Source: Skeletonema tropicum
Taxonomy: Eukaryota; Bacillariophyta; Thalassiosirophyceae; Thalassiosirales; Thalassiosiraceae
NCBI GenBank assembly: GCA_037178625.1
Contig: CM074142.1
Coordinates: forward strand, 620,001-684,000
Reading direction: 5' to 3'
Length of the DNA: 64,000 bases
Below the pieces are notes generated by a model, which saw only the letters and a program-made list of their open reading frames with translations, did not search any database and was not told the origin of the DNA. Positions 10,447 through 20,721 of this stretch are shown piece by piece. The position numbers were made by a program, and so were the translations under genes. Position 1 is the stretch's first letter. Each line of letters opens with the position of its first letter.

Positions 10447-13400
10447 CTATGATTCTTCATTTCTATCGAAGTATGGGGTTATTCTTCTAATGTTAATTCG
10501 TTCACTGATTGAACCCTTTTGTATCCTGACAGTTCCATTCGTGTAGACTTCCGTAACAGCATAAGGTCCTTTGTTCCGGTCGTCGGCTTTAGGGAGCCGC
10601 TCACCATTAATATCCTTAATGATGAGACACTTACTACCAATTTTATAATCATACGGTAGACGTCTCGAGTTTTCTCGGGCGTTGTCACTGTCCACTTGCA
10701 TTTGTCGTCGACGGCCGATGTCAGCCCAGTCTGCCACATAAGGGATGTCGAATAACATGTCCCTACCGAATATAGCAGCACCAGGTGACGACTTGAGCAC
10801 TGTGTGATGGGTCGCTCGGATTGCCCACGCTGTGTTGGTGATCCAATCGTCTATTTGAGCGTCAGTTACCTCATCGAGGTCATTGAGACCTGAGGTGCGC
10901 AACATGCTGTTGACGACACCGTGCACACGCTCTAGAATAGCGTTTGCTTGAGGGTTTCTGCTGGAGGTCGGCTTTCTACCTATAGTGTAAGTTTTGCATA
11001 ACTCGGCGAGGTGAAGTTTGAATTCACCTCCATTATCACACGTCACGTATCGTGGACGAGGATAACGACTCAACCAGCATTTGTTAAAGAGACGCGATAT
11101 TGTCTCAGATGATTTGTCGATGATCTCTGATTTTATCAGTTTGTCTTCTTTCTTGTCGTATTTGTCGACGATTTTAGTTGGCAATTCGACGATCTCAAAC
11201 CATCCCGTGGCCGGATCGATCATAGTCATGCACATGAAATCCATGCAAGTACCGGCTTTGTCCTCAATCTCAATTGGTCCAATGAGATCGACGCAGACGG
11301 TGTGCCATGGTCTAACGATTGCATCTTTCGGCGGAAGATGGCCATATTTTCGCTTGCGCGACTTGCCCTTCTGACATTTATCGCAGGTTTTGACCAGCCG
11401 TTTTATTTGAGCACTCATTCCGTGCCAATACATTACTGCGGAAATTGTTTCCATCATTCTGTCTCTACCGGGGTGTTGCAGGTACGTGTGATACCAAGCC
11501 AGCACTTTCTCCTGCAAGGAGTCCGGTATGACGAGTCTGGGTTGTCTAGTGTCTCTGCCCTTAACGAGGACTTCAAGAACATCATCGTAGATCATAAGTT
11601 GGAACTGAGAGTCACGCTGAGGTTTCTCAAAGTGCTTTTTCAACTTTGCATCAGCACGCTGTTCGGCGGCAATCTCACTAATCGTGACAGGGTAGACCAT
11701 GTCTTCCTGTTGTTCTACTTGTGAGAAGAGATGCGTCATCACTTGTTTAGGTTGTGGTAATGACTGTGAGTCTTCCGGGTCATAGTCATTTTTATAATGG
11801 CTGAAGAGGGAAACCATCGCGTTCCACTTCTCATGACGGTTGGTTTTCCAGTTGCCGTCGTCATCCACTTCGTCGTCTTTGTGGGGATTTGTCTTTGGAC
11901 AGTAGTCAAGACGTGATATCGCGTCGGCTACTGTGTTATCAATACCTTTGATGTACCTGATGTCAGGTCCAAACTCATTCAAGATGACCATCCAACGGCG
12001 TGTTCGATCAGAAGATTGGCCGATGTTGTCTCTTGTGAGGTTGATGTGATCAGTGTAAATGATAATCTTTTGACCCAAGAGCATGCTTCGGAATTCTTGA
12101 AGTAATTCGACGATAGAGAGGAGCTCTAGGTCCGTGACTGAGTAATTTCGTTGCGCCGTAGTCAGCTTCCTGCTGAAAAAGGCTAAAGGCCTATTTTTCT
12201 GTGTAATTACGCCCCCAAGCTGACGCTTGGACGCATCTGTGTAAATTACGAAAGGCTCATCGTCTTCATATGACGGATATGCTAGGATTACGTCCCGTGC
12301 AATAATTTTCTTGATCTCTTCAAACGCTTCTTGGTGAATGCTGTCCCAATGCCAAGGGTTAGGCGCTTTACGTGGCGTCCCATCCTTTTTTCTCTTTTTT
12401 GAAAGCTTGGTAGATCCACATTCCGCTACAAGATCAGTGAGCGGAGCAAGAAGATCCGTACGTCGATGCCAAAGGTCTCGATAGTACTGAATTATTCCGA
12501 GAATGCGTCGTAATTCTTTGACGTTTTTCGGCGGCTGAAGAGCCAGAATTGCGTTGACTTTGCTCACTTGAGGTTTAATTCCCTCCCGTGACAGAGTATA
12601 TCCAAGATACTCGACCTCTTCGGCAGCAAAGTTACATTTGGCAGCGTTAACTTGCAGACCTGCGTCACGCAATCTTTGAAGAACTGTATTTAGTTTCTCC
12701 AGATGGTCCTCGAAGGTACCAGCGGTGATGAGCAACAAATCATCAATGTATGCTCTTACATATTCCAAATCGTGGAATAGACCGTTCATTTTCGATTGAA
12801 AGATGTCTGGACTACAGGCGACCCCCATAGGTAGACGTTTGTAACGATAAAGACCCCATGGAAACACGATAGTGCAAATATCCATGGTTGCTGGGTCCAA
12901 CCTAAGGTGATAGTATCCCATATTAAGGTCAATCGCTGTGGCCCATTGAAAGTCCTCGATCTCCTGCAACGTCTGCGCAATCTTCGGCAAGGGATAAGGC
13001 TTGCGAATCAGGCGTGCATTGAGAGCGCGGAAGTCCGTAAGGAAGCGGACTGTACCATTTGCTTTTGGTATGACGAATGAGGGGGCTCCCCATTCGCTTT
13101 GCTCAATTGGTTCTAAGACACCAATGTCTATGAGTCTTTTTAGTTCTTTCTTGATTGTATCTCTGTGAATTCGAGGAACGGGAAAGGCCCGACCTCGGAA
13201 TGGCTTTGCTCCTGGTTTCAGCTCAAAATTCACGAATTCCTTGTCCCATGTCCCCAATTTGCCTTCAAACATTGACTCATGGCGAGTCAATACTTTGAGG
13301 AGAGCTTCTTTCTGGCTATTGGTGAGGTTTGGGCAGTTTTCTTCGACCACTTTAGGCAGGTCTGCCTTTTCGTACTTGGCGTCTAATATCTTGACGACTC

Positions 13401-14058
13401 TTTCTGTTGCCTGTTTTGTTGAGGATGGTTCCATTGCCTCATTGTAGGTGTTGAAAAGATCGCGTCTAGATTGTAGCTCTTCGTTCGACTTCATTGGTGT
13501 CTGGATTCCATCGAGTGTTAATACTCGGTTTTCGAAATCCAAGAGTGCATTCCAACGGGCCAACGTCTCTATCCCTACAATGAGGTCGTACGTTGGGTTA
13601 TCATTTACAGAAACAATCTTTACATCTGCTTTGCAGGAAAAAATCTTGCTCTGAGAGAGCTCGGGAAAGAGCAAGTCCATTTTGGCAACGTCGTTGGTGA
13701 TGAAGTCTCCATTGGAGGTTGTCCATCGTGACGGTTGGCTCTTTCGTACCGCTTCAAATTTAAGGAATTCAGAGCGGGTGAGGAAAGCTATGTCTCCATC
13801 ACTACCGGTGTCCAATAAGATTCGAAAGGGCCGAGTCCTCTTGTTAAGTCTCCTTTAAAATACGGGGCTGCCTAAGACGACGGTCTTGAGGCCCATCCCT
13901 TTCCTTACAGTAGCTTTAAGAGCAGCGTGATGAGCTTTTCTACCACTGTAGTCAATGTTACAAGCGCCGTTTATCGGCTCACAATCATGGATATGCTTAA
14001 AGAGTTTCTTTCTAGGTTTAAGTTCTTCTAGTTGCTCGTATTCGGATTTAGTTTGCAT
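10447..14058 (-). CDS. pol: Gypsy Pol polyprotein (protease, RT, RNase H, integrase) with an in-frame TAA near its start
   Basis: The long ORF is 13815-10447 (1122 residues). Protease: LLDTGSDGDIAF at its start. RT: FLTDFRALNARLIRKPYPLP, then AYIDDLLL at about residue 357. RNase H: YTDASKRQLGG near 525 and YTDHINL. Integrase: a His-His-Cys-Cys finger with HPGRDRMMETI and CDKCQKGK, catalytic Asp in VDLIGPI, second Asp in CDNGGEF near 927, Glu in ANAILERVH. The frame extends upstream past a TAA (13855-13857) through 67 further codons to an ATG at 14058. It is also the same frame as gag. Thus gag, pol N-terminus and main pol lie in one frame separated by TAG (14086-14088) and TAA. The TAG could be read through; the TAA may be a damaging mutation or a second leaky stop. 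Confidence 0.9.
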
Positions 14059-14085
14059 GATTGCGTTGGCGCTGCGCCAATCATC

Positions 14086-15681
14086 CTATTCGCTGTCGGA
14101 ATCTTCTTCCTCTTCGCTGTAGCTCATGCTACGCTTCTTCTTCTTGGCACTTCCCTTCTGAAGGGCATGCACTGACTTTCTCAATTTCTTGTTCTCGGCT
14201 TTCATGCTGGCTAGCATATCTACTACTTCTTTGTTGCTGTAGTTGTCACGACCGCGCTGACGTTTCAAGCTGCCATCTTCATTGTACTTTTGACAGTCAG
14301 CGGTATTGTGGTTGTGATGAGCGCCTCCAAATTTCTTGCAAAGTTTGCAATGTTTCGTTTCGCTGTCCGCTTGGTTTTGGTTTCCTTGACCATTCTTGCG
14401 GTTTCCACGTTGGTTGTTGCGGGTACTGGAATTCTTACCAGCACCACCACCACCTCCTCCCCCCCCCTGGGGTTGAGAAGCTTTCTGCTCGGTGCGCACT
14501 TGATCGACAAGGGGCTGAAGTTCATTCGCCAAAAGTTTGACGTCAAAACGTACAGTGTTGTTAGCATTATGCGATTTGAACAGAGTCTGCACCTTTTTGG
14601 GCATGCAGTCGACCAGGATGTCACATAATTCCTTCTGGGTGAAAGGCTTGTTCCCCCATGGGACCTGATCGTTATTGATATACATTGGATTATCCTTTAT
14701 GCTCGGCAACAAGGGAATGTTACGATTAATATCTTCCAGGAAGCCCACAAAGTCCTTCACTGGGATTTCGCCGTTGGGAGGAAAAAGAGCATGATTAGTC
14801 ATCTTTTTCTTTTGGATTTCGGCACGGCCGTAACCCCCCTGATGCACAGCATGGCTGCGAATGGCGTTCATGATGCCCTCAAAGGAAAGTCCCCGAGGAG
14901 CGTCAATCTCATGTGTTACTTCTTGCATTTCGTAGCGGAACTTGACGTCTGGATCGTTGAAGGTGACGTCGTCGACCCTGTCATCATACATTTCGATGCG
15001 ACCTACTGGTTCGTCTTTGGTATTGTCCCACTGGAAAGCTACCTTTTTCAATTCATATGATGTAACTTCATGCGTGATAGGTTTAAGTAGGGTAGTTTCC
15101 ACCGTGTCGGTGAAGGTTCCATGGAGATCTCCGATGAAGTTGATGTACATTGTGCGCATCTTTTCTACCCTGTCAAGAATACTATCCTTGGTGCTTTCTA
15201 GCGCCTCGGCTATTTGTTTGACTTCTTTTTTTGTTTTCTTGATGTCCTCTTCGGAACCACCAAACTTTTTGAGATTTTCGAGCTTGGCTCTTATTTTGTT
15301 GTAGTGTTGTTGATGCGCGTCCCTGACGCTGACCAAATCTTCAAGCTGCGCAATGAGCTTGGTATCATAGTAGGCGTTAATGCATTCTGCTTGTTTTTGG
15401 ATGAAGTCGTCGTAGGCTCTGCTGACGAGCGAGCTGACTTGTTTTTTTACACCTCCTATTTTGATTTCGAACCGGTTGCCGGCCGTCGGTGGGCGAGTCT
15501 TTGTTGGGTCCCTGGAGAAACTGAACGTTACACGTTCTTCGTTCAGGAACCAGCCGCGTTCGACTTTAAGTTTTGGATTTGCAGTCTTGTGCTGATTGAT
15601 TTGAGAGTACGTGTTCGCTGTGAACCGATCTCTTACCATCCAACTATTGCTGTCGTTGACTACTCTGAGTAATCTCGACAT
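14086..15681 (-). CDS. gag: Gypsy Gag polyprotein
   Basis: 531 residues starting MSRLLRVVNDSNSW. The middle is a long charged helical region with a coiled coil (KIRAKLENLKKFGGSEEDIK). The C-terminal third is nucleocapsid-like: Gly- and Asn/Arg-rich linker, then a Cys/His cluster CKLCKKFGGAHHNHNTADC near residue 450, a second predicted coil, and an Asp/Glu/Ser tail. It lies 80 bp inside the 5' LTR and precedes pol in the same frame, ending in TAG followed by G. Confidence 0.9.
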   Translation of the reverse strand: MSRLLRVVNDSNSWMVRDRFTANTYSQINQHKTANPKLKVERGWFLNEERVTFSFSRDPTKTRPPTAGNRFEIKIGGVKKQVSSLVSRAYDDFIQKQAECINAYYDTKLIAQLEDLVSVRDAHQQHYNKIRAKLENLKKFGGSEEDIKKTKKEVKQIAEALESTKDSILDRVEKMRTMYINFIGDLHGTFTDTVETTLLKPITHEVTSYELKKVAFQWDNTKDEPVGRIEMYDDRVDDVTFNDPDVKFRYEMQEVTHEIDAPRGLSFEGIMNAIRSHAVHQGGYGRAEIQKKKMTNHALFPPNGEIPVKDFVGFLEDINRNIPLLPSIKDNPMYINNDQVPWGNKPFTQKELCDILVDCMPKKVQTLFKSHNANNTVRFDVKLLANELQPLVDQVRTEQKASQPQGGGGGGGGAGKNSSTRNNQRGNRKNGQGNQNQADSETKHCKLCKKFGGAHHNHNTADCQKYNEDGSLKRQRGRDNYSNKEVVDMLASMKAENKKLRKSVHALQKGSAKKKKRSMSYSEEEEDSDSE

Positions 15682-15721
15682 CGTCTTCTCTTTATTTTAG
15701 AGGAATCTGCTACTTTCACTG

Positions 15722-15740
15722 CCTGTTCCTTGGGAACAGG
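15722..15740. other. Perfect stem-loop in the gypsy leader
   Basis: CCTGTTCC and GGAACAGG enclose a 3-base loop. It lies between the 5' LTR and the gag start, where packaging and dimerisation signals usually sit. A palindromic AATAATATTATT follows at 15749-15760, next to the LTR, at the primer-binding position. No obvious initiator-Met tRNA match is seen there. Confidence 0.5.
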
Positions 15741-15761
15741 ACCGAGTAATAATATTATTAG

Positions 15762-16055
15762 TGTCAGCGGCGGTAGCTGATACGGTGAGTTGAAAGAATA
15801 ATTTGTTGTTATGAAAATTATGCTAGTCTGCGTTAAGAGTGATCGATGCAGCTTCCGGAAGAAGATGGCTGAAGGAAGACACGTCATCGATTGATTACGT
15901 CAGTAATGAGATCCTGTGGCTCTCATACGTTATCTGTTACTTAACGTGGAAGGAAGGACAGACAATGACTTAGCGAGCCATTGGCGAGCTGGACCGTGTG
16001 CTAGGCTACAGGAAACGGGATTGGTATCTGGCTAATGTAGCCAGTGCCTATGACA
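15762..16055 (-). repeat. Gypsy 5' LTR
   Basis: 294 bp, matches 9934-10227 with one difference seen. On the minus strand it is the promoter-bearing LTR for gag-pol. Confidence 0.95.
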
Positions 16056-16548
16056 CTATCTGCTCATCTATCCTACCCGACTATCGAAGTATTATTGGGA
16101 GAAGTCTCCGCCATTGTCGGCTTCGTCTACTACACGTTGTTTATTCTTTATTTCTATCTACTAAGTGAGAGGTCGACGTGTCATGGTAGTGCTTCAACCT
16201 GTGGTGAAATAAAATCTTATCCCGCCAAAAACAAGCAGATGGCTACTTCCGAGCAGATGGCTTCTCGTCGATGACGACATGAAATAACGTAAATCCCCAT
16301 TCCCATAATTCCTAAATCCCATATTCCCGATAATGATGATAAAAAGGCAGCGTTCCAAATCCTAAGTTGTCACTCCCCAACCTGCATGATATCCATCATT
16401 TCTTCAGCCTACAATTCTTTCTCCCCATCTATCTTTCCGTTTAATATCCCTAATATATCTCTCCCCAATTTCCTTTCCGATTCTTCTATCTCTCCCCAAT
16501 TCTCTTCCCAGTTCCTAATCAATATCTCCCCATTCTTCTTCCCAGTTC

Positions 16549-16765
16549 CTAATCAATATCTCCCCATTCATTAACGTTCCCGTAAAGAGTATCCGAGAAA
16601 ACCATTTCTTGGCGTCTCTTGATTTCAAGTAAAACAGTCTCGTTGCGACTCTTCATCACGAAATTGGGTCCCATCTTGTGAGTAATGGAAGGACATTCTC
16701 CATCAAACAAACTAGGATTCCAAGGTGTCGACTGAGTCATTTCAATCCACGGTAGATCATTCAAA
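16549..16765 (-). pseudogene. C-terminal end of the element B Gag-protease ORF, cut off by element X
   Basis: Reads NDLNDLPWIEMTQSTPWNPS and on to a stop at 16549. Joined to the main ORF across the TCATT duplication it gives PTENDLNDLPWIEMTQ without a frame break, which matches the block that follows GLPFIEMTYP in this protein type. It then ends in the G-rich tract before the 3' LTR, so element B never had integrase or RT here. Native Gag-protease would be about 860 residues. Confidence 0.8.
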
Positions 16766-16770
16766 TCATT

Positions 16771-17058
16771 TGACACAGGATGCGATATTTCGCGTATGTA
16801 CGGATTCTATACAGTTATGTTATGGTAGGGTATCTAAGATACATTGTATGTAAGAGGTTGCGCTTTGAGAGGCTTTTGAAGCAAATCACGCTTGATCTCA
16901 TAGAGAGGAAAAGAAATAAAATAAACAACAGTCAATTGACGCATCGGAACGATTTCTGAGGAGAAATCTGGAGCAATCCACTTCCTTGTTGGAGAGATCT
17001 GACAGAACCGCTATTACTACGCAACCCTCTTACTGCTGCAAGTCTGCGCAAGTTAAGA
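16771..17058 (+). repeat. Element X 5' LTR
   Basis: 288 bp, TGACACAGGATGCG to CAAGTTAAGA. The TGACA start and TTRAGA end are shared with element B, though the bodies differ. Confidence 0.9.
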
Positions 17059-17454
17059 GATTAATCAGTCGTCGTGTAGTTTCTATCTTCAATCAAATCT
17101 GGTTGAATATTTGAGCTTCCGGCGTTTCCACCGAAGTAAGTTAGACAAGTATGTTTCACACCTTCTGTGGCTGTTAATTTGTCGCTGCCAACCTGAATTC
17201 TCGGGAGTTTGGTCATAGGTCTTCCCATCAGCAACCTGTAGGGCAGATAGAGCTTCAGCGAGTGGACTTCTAACACAGCCACAATCTGAGGACGGGCGTG
17301 GACCCACAACGGAGCAAGTCTGTTTCAACCTGTGACTTACCAAAGCGAAGGAAACGTCTAACTAAATCTAGATTCATTTCTGTTCGATTGGGAGAACAAA
17401 ACCTAGTTACAGTAACACTTTTATCGTCTTCATCACGGTCACACAACTTCAATT
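17059..17454 (+). other. Leader of element X
   Basis: About 400 bp between the 5' LTR and the gag ATG, without an ORF on the sense strand worth noting. Its last 185 bp are also present in copy I (about 6570-6757), while its first half is replaced there by element B sequence. Confidence 0.7.
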
Positions 17455-20343
17455 ATGGGGCGGCGTGGTAGTGCTAATGATGAGTTACTCCGAAGAAGAC
17501 TCGATCATGTTTCGAAGGAATGGTTTGACAATGAACATTTCTTCCTCAGCATTCTTGTAAAAGAGGGTATCAAAACTTGGTACGATTATGTCGACTTCGT
17601 CGTTAACCTAGACGAAATCAACGCAATGAAGAATCGGAACCGCTCAGGGAGTTCGGATGAGGATGATATCGATGAGTATGACGGCTACATCCCACCGACG
17701 TGGAGGAGGCTGATGCTATATAGCTTATCGTATGTCAATGAATTGCAAATTGAGAAAGGAGTTTCTAATAATGGATTGGTCGATATCACGGGTGTCACTA
17801 TCCGCGAATTTGACAACTATATCGATGGATGTCCTCCGATCATCAAGGTGTTCACAAACGACCTTGCAAGAGAACACGCAGCGAAAGTTGAACGCCGCGA
17901 GCAGGAGCTGCGCAGAGTTAAGTTGGAAGCCGACGCTGCTCAAGCTACTAAATTTGACATCGCATGGGATAAGGCCTATGGTCAATCTGGTGCAAGGACA
18001 ACTTCTAGTCGGAGTTCGCGAGGTTCTGTAAATACTCCGCGTCCAAATAAGTCCGAAAACTTCTCCTACGGTCCGAGCAGACAGGAGCAGTGCGTTGACA
18101 CAGATGGAGTTGAGGATAACCCTTTTGAGGCAGGAGACAATTCTTCAGAGGCAAGGGATAACCTTCCAAGTGAGGCTCATTTCTACACAGGCCTAGGTTT
18201 TACTGGTGGCAAGACCCAATCTACCAGCCGATCTTTGCCCCAACAATCACAAGACAGTTCTCATGGCGGCCATGTACCTTTCATTGGATCATTGCCTTCT
18301 TCCAAACCATCTTCCAAACGCAGTAAGAAGAAGAAGAAGAAAAAGAAGCCTTATGGTGGCGGCGGTGACGGCGGTAGTAGTGGAGGCAGCAGTGATAGCA
18401 GCGGCAGAACCAGCAGCATTCCTTCCCACATCAGCACATCGATTCCGGACAGCAAGAGTGGAAGAAGCCCCTACCGTGGTGCATACAGAAAACACCAGCC
18501 AAGGTCGAAGTTGAAGTTTGATCCAACCTGTTTTCCCCAACATTCAGATCAAACGGCGTGGACAACATATGCACACGGGTTTGCAGCCGTTCTCAAGTCA
18601 TTCAATATGCAGGAGCTCATTGATCCCACCTTCCGCCCAATCGCTCGACACAAGGAGGCATTCAAGCTGGACAACTCGACACTTTACTATATCCTCAATT
18701 CAACGGTGAAAAGTCACAAGGGACGTGAATTTGTTCTCAGTGAAGCAGATACTTTTGATGGGCAGAAAGTGTGGACGAAGATGGCACAATATTACTCCGG
18801 TTCTGGATCTATCGCTGCTGAGCATGCGAAGAACGAGGTGTACAACCGCATCAACACCCCGCTTGATGTACACTCCAAACGTGTCCGTCTTGTCCCTACT
18901 ATTGCAAAATGGGAAACAGATGTCACTGAGTTCATGCTTCGTAGTGGCACGCCGCTTCTGTCCAAGGAGAAATTTGAGATGTTCAAACGTTTCATCAGTG
19001 GTGTGAAGGAATTGGATAATGTTGTTTCCTTGAGTACTCTGACCCAGTCTATTGTTCACAGCAGAGGGGGAGGAAGTCGCACATTGAGCCCTGATGAGCT
19101 TTTGGCTGCGTATAAGCAGGAAGCAAGCATGGTCGACGCTCGCAACAAAAGAGATATGGTATCACGTCGTCATCAGATTGTCAATGAGTGCAGAAATGTC
19201 AACCATACTCGTGCTGCATACCAAAAGGCTGGGTATGAAATCAATACCATTGATTTTGGGGGTGTAACGGATGACAAATTGGATGATGACCAGTGGTATG
19301 ACGTAATGATGTCCAGCTTAGGGGAGCGAAGAAAGGGATTCTTGCCGGGAGATGCGCACCGCCAGCTCACTCCAGAAGAAAAGAAGTATTGGGAGAAGTT
19401 CTCGGAGGAGTCGAAGGAACTTATCATGACTGCTCGAGGTGTACCAAATGTCAAGCCTCCGCCTCGTCGTCGTAATGGTGGTGATGCCTTTCGTTCTAAC
19501 ACATCTCGTGTGCCCAATACTCCCGTAGCCCAAGGTGCCACAGCGAATGTCACTGAGCAATCTCAGGTCAACAACACTGAAGTTGGTTATGATGATTTGG
19601 CTTCCATCCCTGCAGACGCTCCCGAAGTACAGGCCAATTACGCAGAGCTATGGGAAAATGTCTACAATGTGAACATGACCTCCATCCAAGACAGTGATGA
19701 TTTTCGTCAGAATGGCACAGAATTTATTGACCTACTAGAGAAGAATCGCGAGGTGAATGAAACTCATTTTGAAGTGAATCAAACTAGCGAACTTGAACCA
19801 TTCCGTCTACCTCGATTCCTCTCGCAGCCGAAGAAGAAATCCACTACGCCACGAGTCACTTTCGCTGATGAGTCTGTATCAGAAATGGGGAGCGAGGCTA
19901 AGGCTGATAGTGTTTCTCAGTCGGGGAGTGTGATGAAGGTTGATAGTATCTCTCAGCCGGAGAGTGTGACTACAATTGATATCCAGTTCCATGATATTCA
20001 GTCTGATGACGGTACCACAACACAATTGCTCGTACCATCGAATTGTCTCACGCAAGTGAATGAATCACGCAAGGGAAATGTATGTAAGCAGGAAGGCAAG
20101 CAACTTGATGAAGTCTCACAAGAGCTTAGTCCAGCCCAGCACAAGTCTGTGCCTTACAACATCTCTTTCACTGGATCTTCCATTCTCGATGCGTGGCAAG
20201 AGTCTTACCCGATTGGTACTCAGGATGTCTATGATGCCAACACTCATCTTACTGATGGCAGTTCTGAGAAGATTTATGGGGAGGATACTGACACAACTGA
20301 GCTCATTCATCACCGACATTTCAGATGGCGAAACTTGGAATGA
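17455..20343 (+). CDS. Gag-like protein of element X
   Basis: 962 residues from the ATG at 17455. The N-terminal 150 residues are helical with a charged coil (REHAAKVERREQELRR). Residues 170-340 are Ser/Gly/Asn-rich with a poly-Lys run and a poly-Gly/Ser stretch. From about 370 comes a copia-type gag domain: FPQHSDQTAWTTYAHGFAAV, then LDNSTLYYILNSTVKSHKG and KVWTKMAQYYSGSGS. The C-terminal 300 residues are acidic and Ser/Thr/Asn-rich. I see no zinc knuckle and no retropepsin motif. Its role would be particle assembly, with enzymes from a partner element. It lies antisense to the Gag-protease ORF of element B. Confidence 0.75.
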   Translation: MGRRGSANDELLRRRLDHVSKEWFDNEHFFLSILVKEGIKTWYDYVDFVVNLDEINAMKNRNRSGSSDEDDIDEYDGYIPPTWRRLMLYSLSYVNELQIEKGVSNNGLVDITGVTIREFDNYIDGCPPIIKVFTNDLAREHAAKVERREQELRRVKLEADAAQATKFDIAWDKAYGQSGARTTSSRSSRGSVNTPRPNKSENFSYGPSRQEQCVDTDGVEDNPFEAGDNSSEARDNLPSEAHFYTGLGFTGGKTQSTSRSLPQQSQDSSHGGHVPFIGSLPSSKPSSKRSKKKKKKKKPYGGGGDGGSSGGSSDSSGRTSSIPSHISTSIPDSKSGRSPYRGAYRKHQPRSKLKFDPTCFPQHSDQTAWTTYAHGFAAVLKSFNMQELIDPTFRPIARHKEAFKLDNSTLYYILNSTVKSHKGREFVLSEADTFDGQKVWTKMAQYYSGSGSIAAEHAKNEVYNRINTPLDVHSKRVRLVPTIAKWETDVTEFMLRSGTPLLSKEKFEMFKRFISGVKELDNVVSLSTLTQSIVHSRGGGSRTLSPDELLAAYKQEASMVDARNKRDMVSRRHQIVNECRNVNHTRAAYQKAGYEINTIDFGGVTDDKLDDDQWYDVMMSSLGERRKGFLPGDAHRQLTPEEKKYWEKFSEESKELIMTARGVPNVKPPPRRRNGGDAFRSNTSRVPNTPVAQGATANVTEQSQVNNTEVGYDDLASIPADAPEVQANYAELWENVYNVNMTSIQDSDDFRQNGTEFIDLLEKNREVNETHFEVNQTSELEPFRLPRFLSQPKKKSTTPRVTFADESVSEMGSEAKADSVSQSGSVMKVDSISQPESVTTIDIQFHDIQSDDGTTTQLLVPSNCLTQVNESRKGNVCKQEGKQLDEVSQELSPAQHKSVPYNISFTGSSILDAWQESYPIGTQDVYDANTHLTDGSSEKIYGEDTDTTELIHHRHFRWRNLE

Positions 20344-20433
20344 ATGTTATGGGGAGAGGGAATATGGGGAGAAGTTATCTGGACAATACAGTCCGAACAA
20401 TCTATGGGGAGAAACTGTCGAATCGTAGGGGAG

Positions 20434-20721
20434 TGACACAGGATGCGATATTTCGCGTATGTACGGATTCTATACAGTTATGTTATGGTAGGGTATCTAA
20501 GATACATTGTATGTAAGAGGTTGCGCTTTGAGAGGCTTTTGAAGCAAATCACGCTTGATCTCATAGAGAGGAAAAGAAATAAAATAAACAACAGTCAATT
20601 GACGCATCGGAACGATTTCTGAGGAGAAATCTGGAGCAATCCACTTCCTTGTTGGAGAGATCTGACAGAACCGCTATTACTACGCAACCCTCTTACTGCT
20701 GCAAGTCTGCGCAAGTTAAGA
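20434..20721 (+). repeat. Element X 3' LTR
   Basis: 288 bp, matches 16771-17058. Its inverted reading supplies the last 40 codons and the stop of the element B ORF (20595-20721). Outward transcription from it would run antisense through that ORF. Confidence 0.9.

Larger units (their letters stand above)
9934..16055 (-). mobile_element. Ty3/gypsy LTR retrotransposon, complete, recent
   Basis: 6122 bp with 294-bp LTRs at both ends, each TGTCA to TGACA, and a 5-bp TSD CTATC (9929-9933, 16056-16060). I find one difference between the LTRs (T at about 10009 against A at about 15837), so insertion is recent. Order on the minus strand is LTR, gag, protease, RT, RNase H, integrase, LTR, which is the gypsy order. 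Confidence 0.95.
9749..16372 (-). repeat. 3' LTR of element B, interrupted by the gypsy element
   Basis: The two pieces 9749-9933 and 16061-16372 match 23277-23773 continuously once the gypsy element and one CTATC copy are removed. The joined length, 497 bp, equals the intact LTR. Confidence 0.9.
16771..20721 (+). mobile_element. Element X: Gag-only LTR retrotransposon, intact structure
   Basis: 3951 bp with 288-bp LTRs (16771-17058, 20434-20721) that look identical, and a 5-bp TSD TCATT (16766-16770, 20722-20726). A purine tract GTAGGGGAG (20425-20433) precedes the 3' LTR. The leader after the 5' LTR starts GATTAATCAG; element B has GATTATCATTG in the same place, so this may be a shared primer-binding site. 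It encodes a single gag-like protein, hence non-autonomous, like terminal-repeat elements that keep only gag. Confidence 0.9.

Noticed and set aside
11081..15672. Several plus-strand ORFs of 90-160 codons
   Set aside because: Shadows of gypsy gag-pol.
16771..17058. Part of the Gag-protease gene as an old duplicate
   Set aside because: The 288-bp block has LTR ends, a TSD and a flanking purine tract; the coding of 40 residues is accidental read-in.
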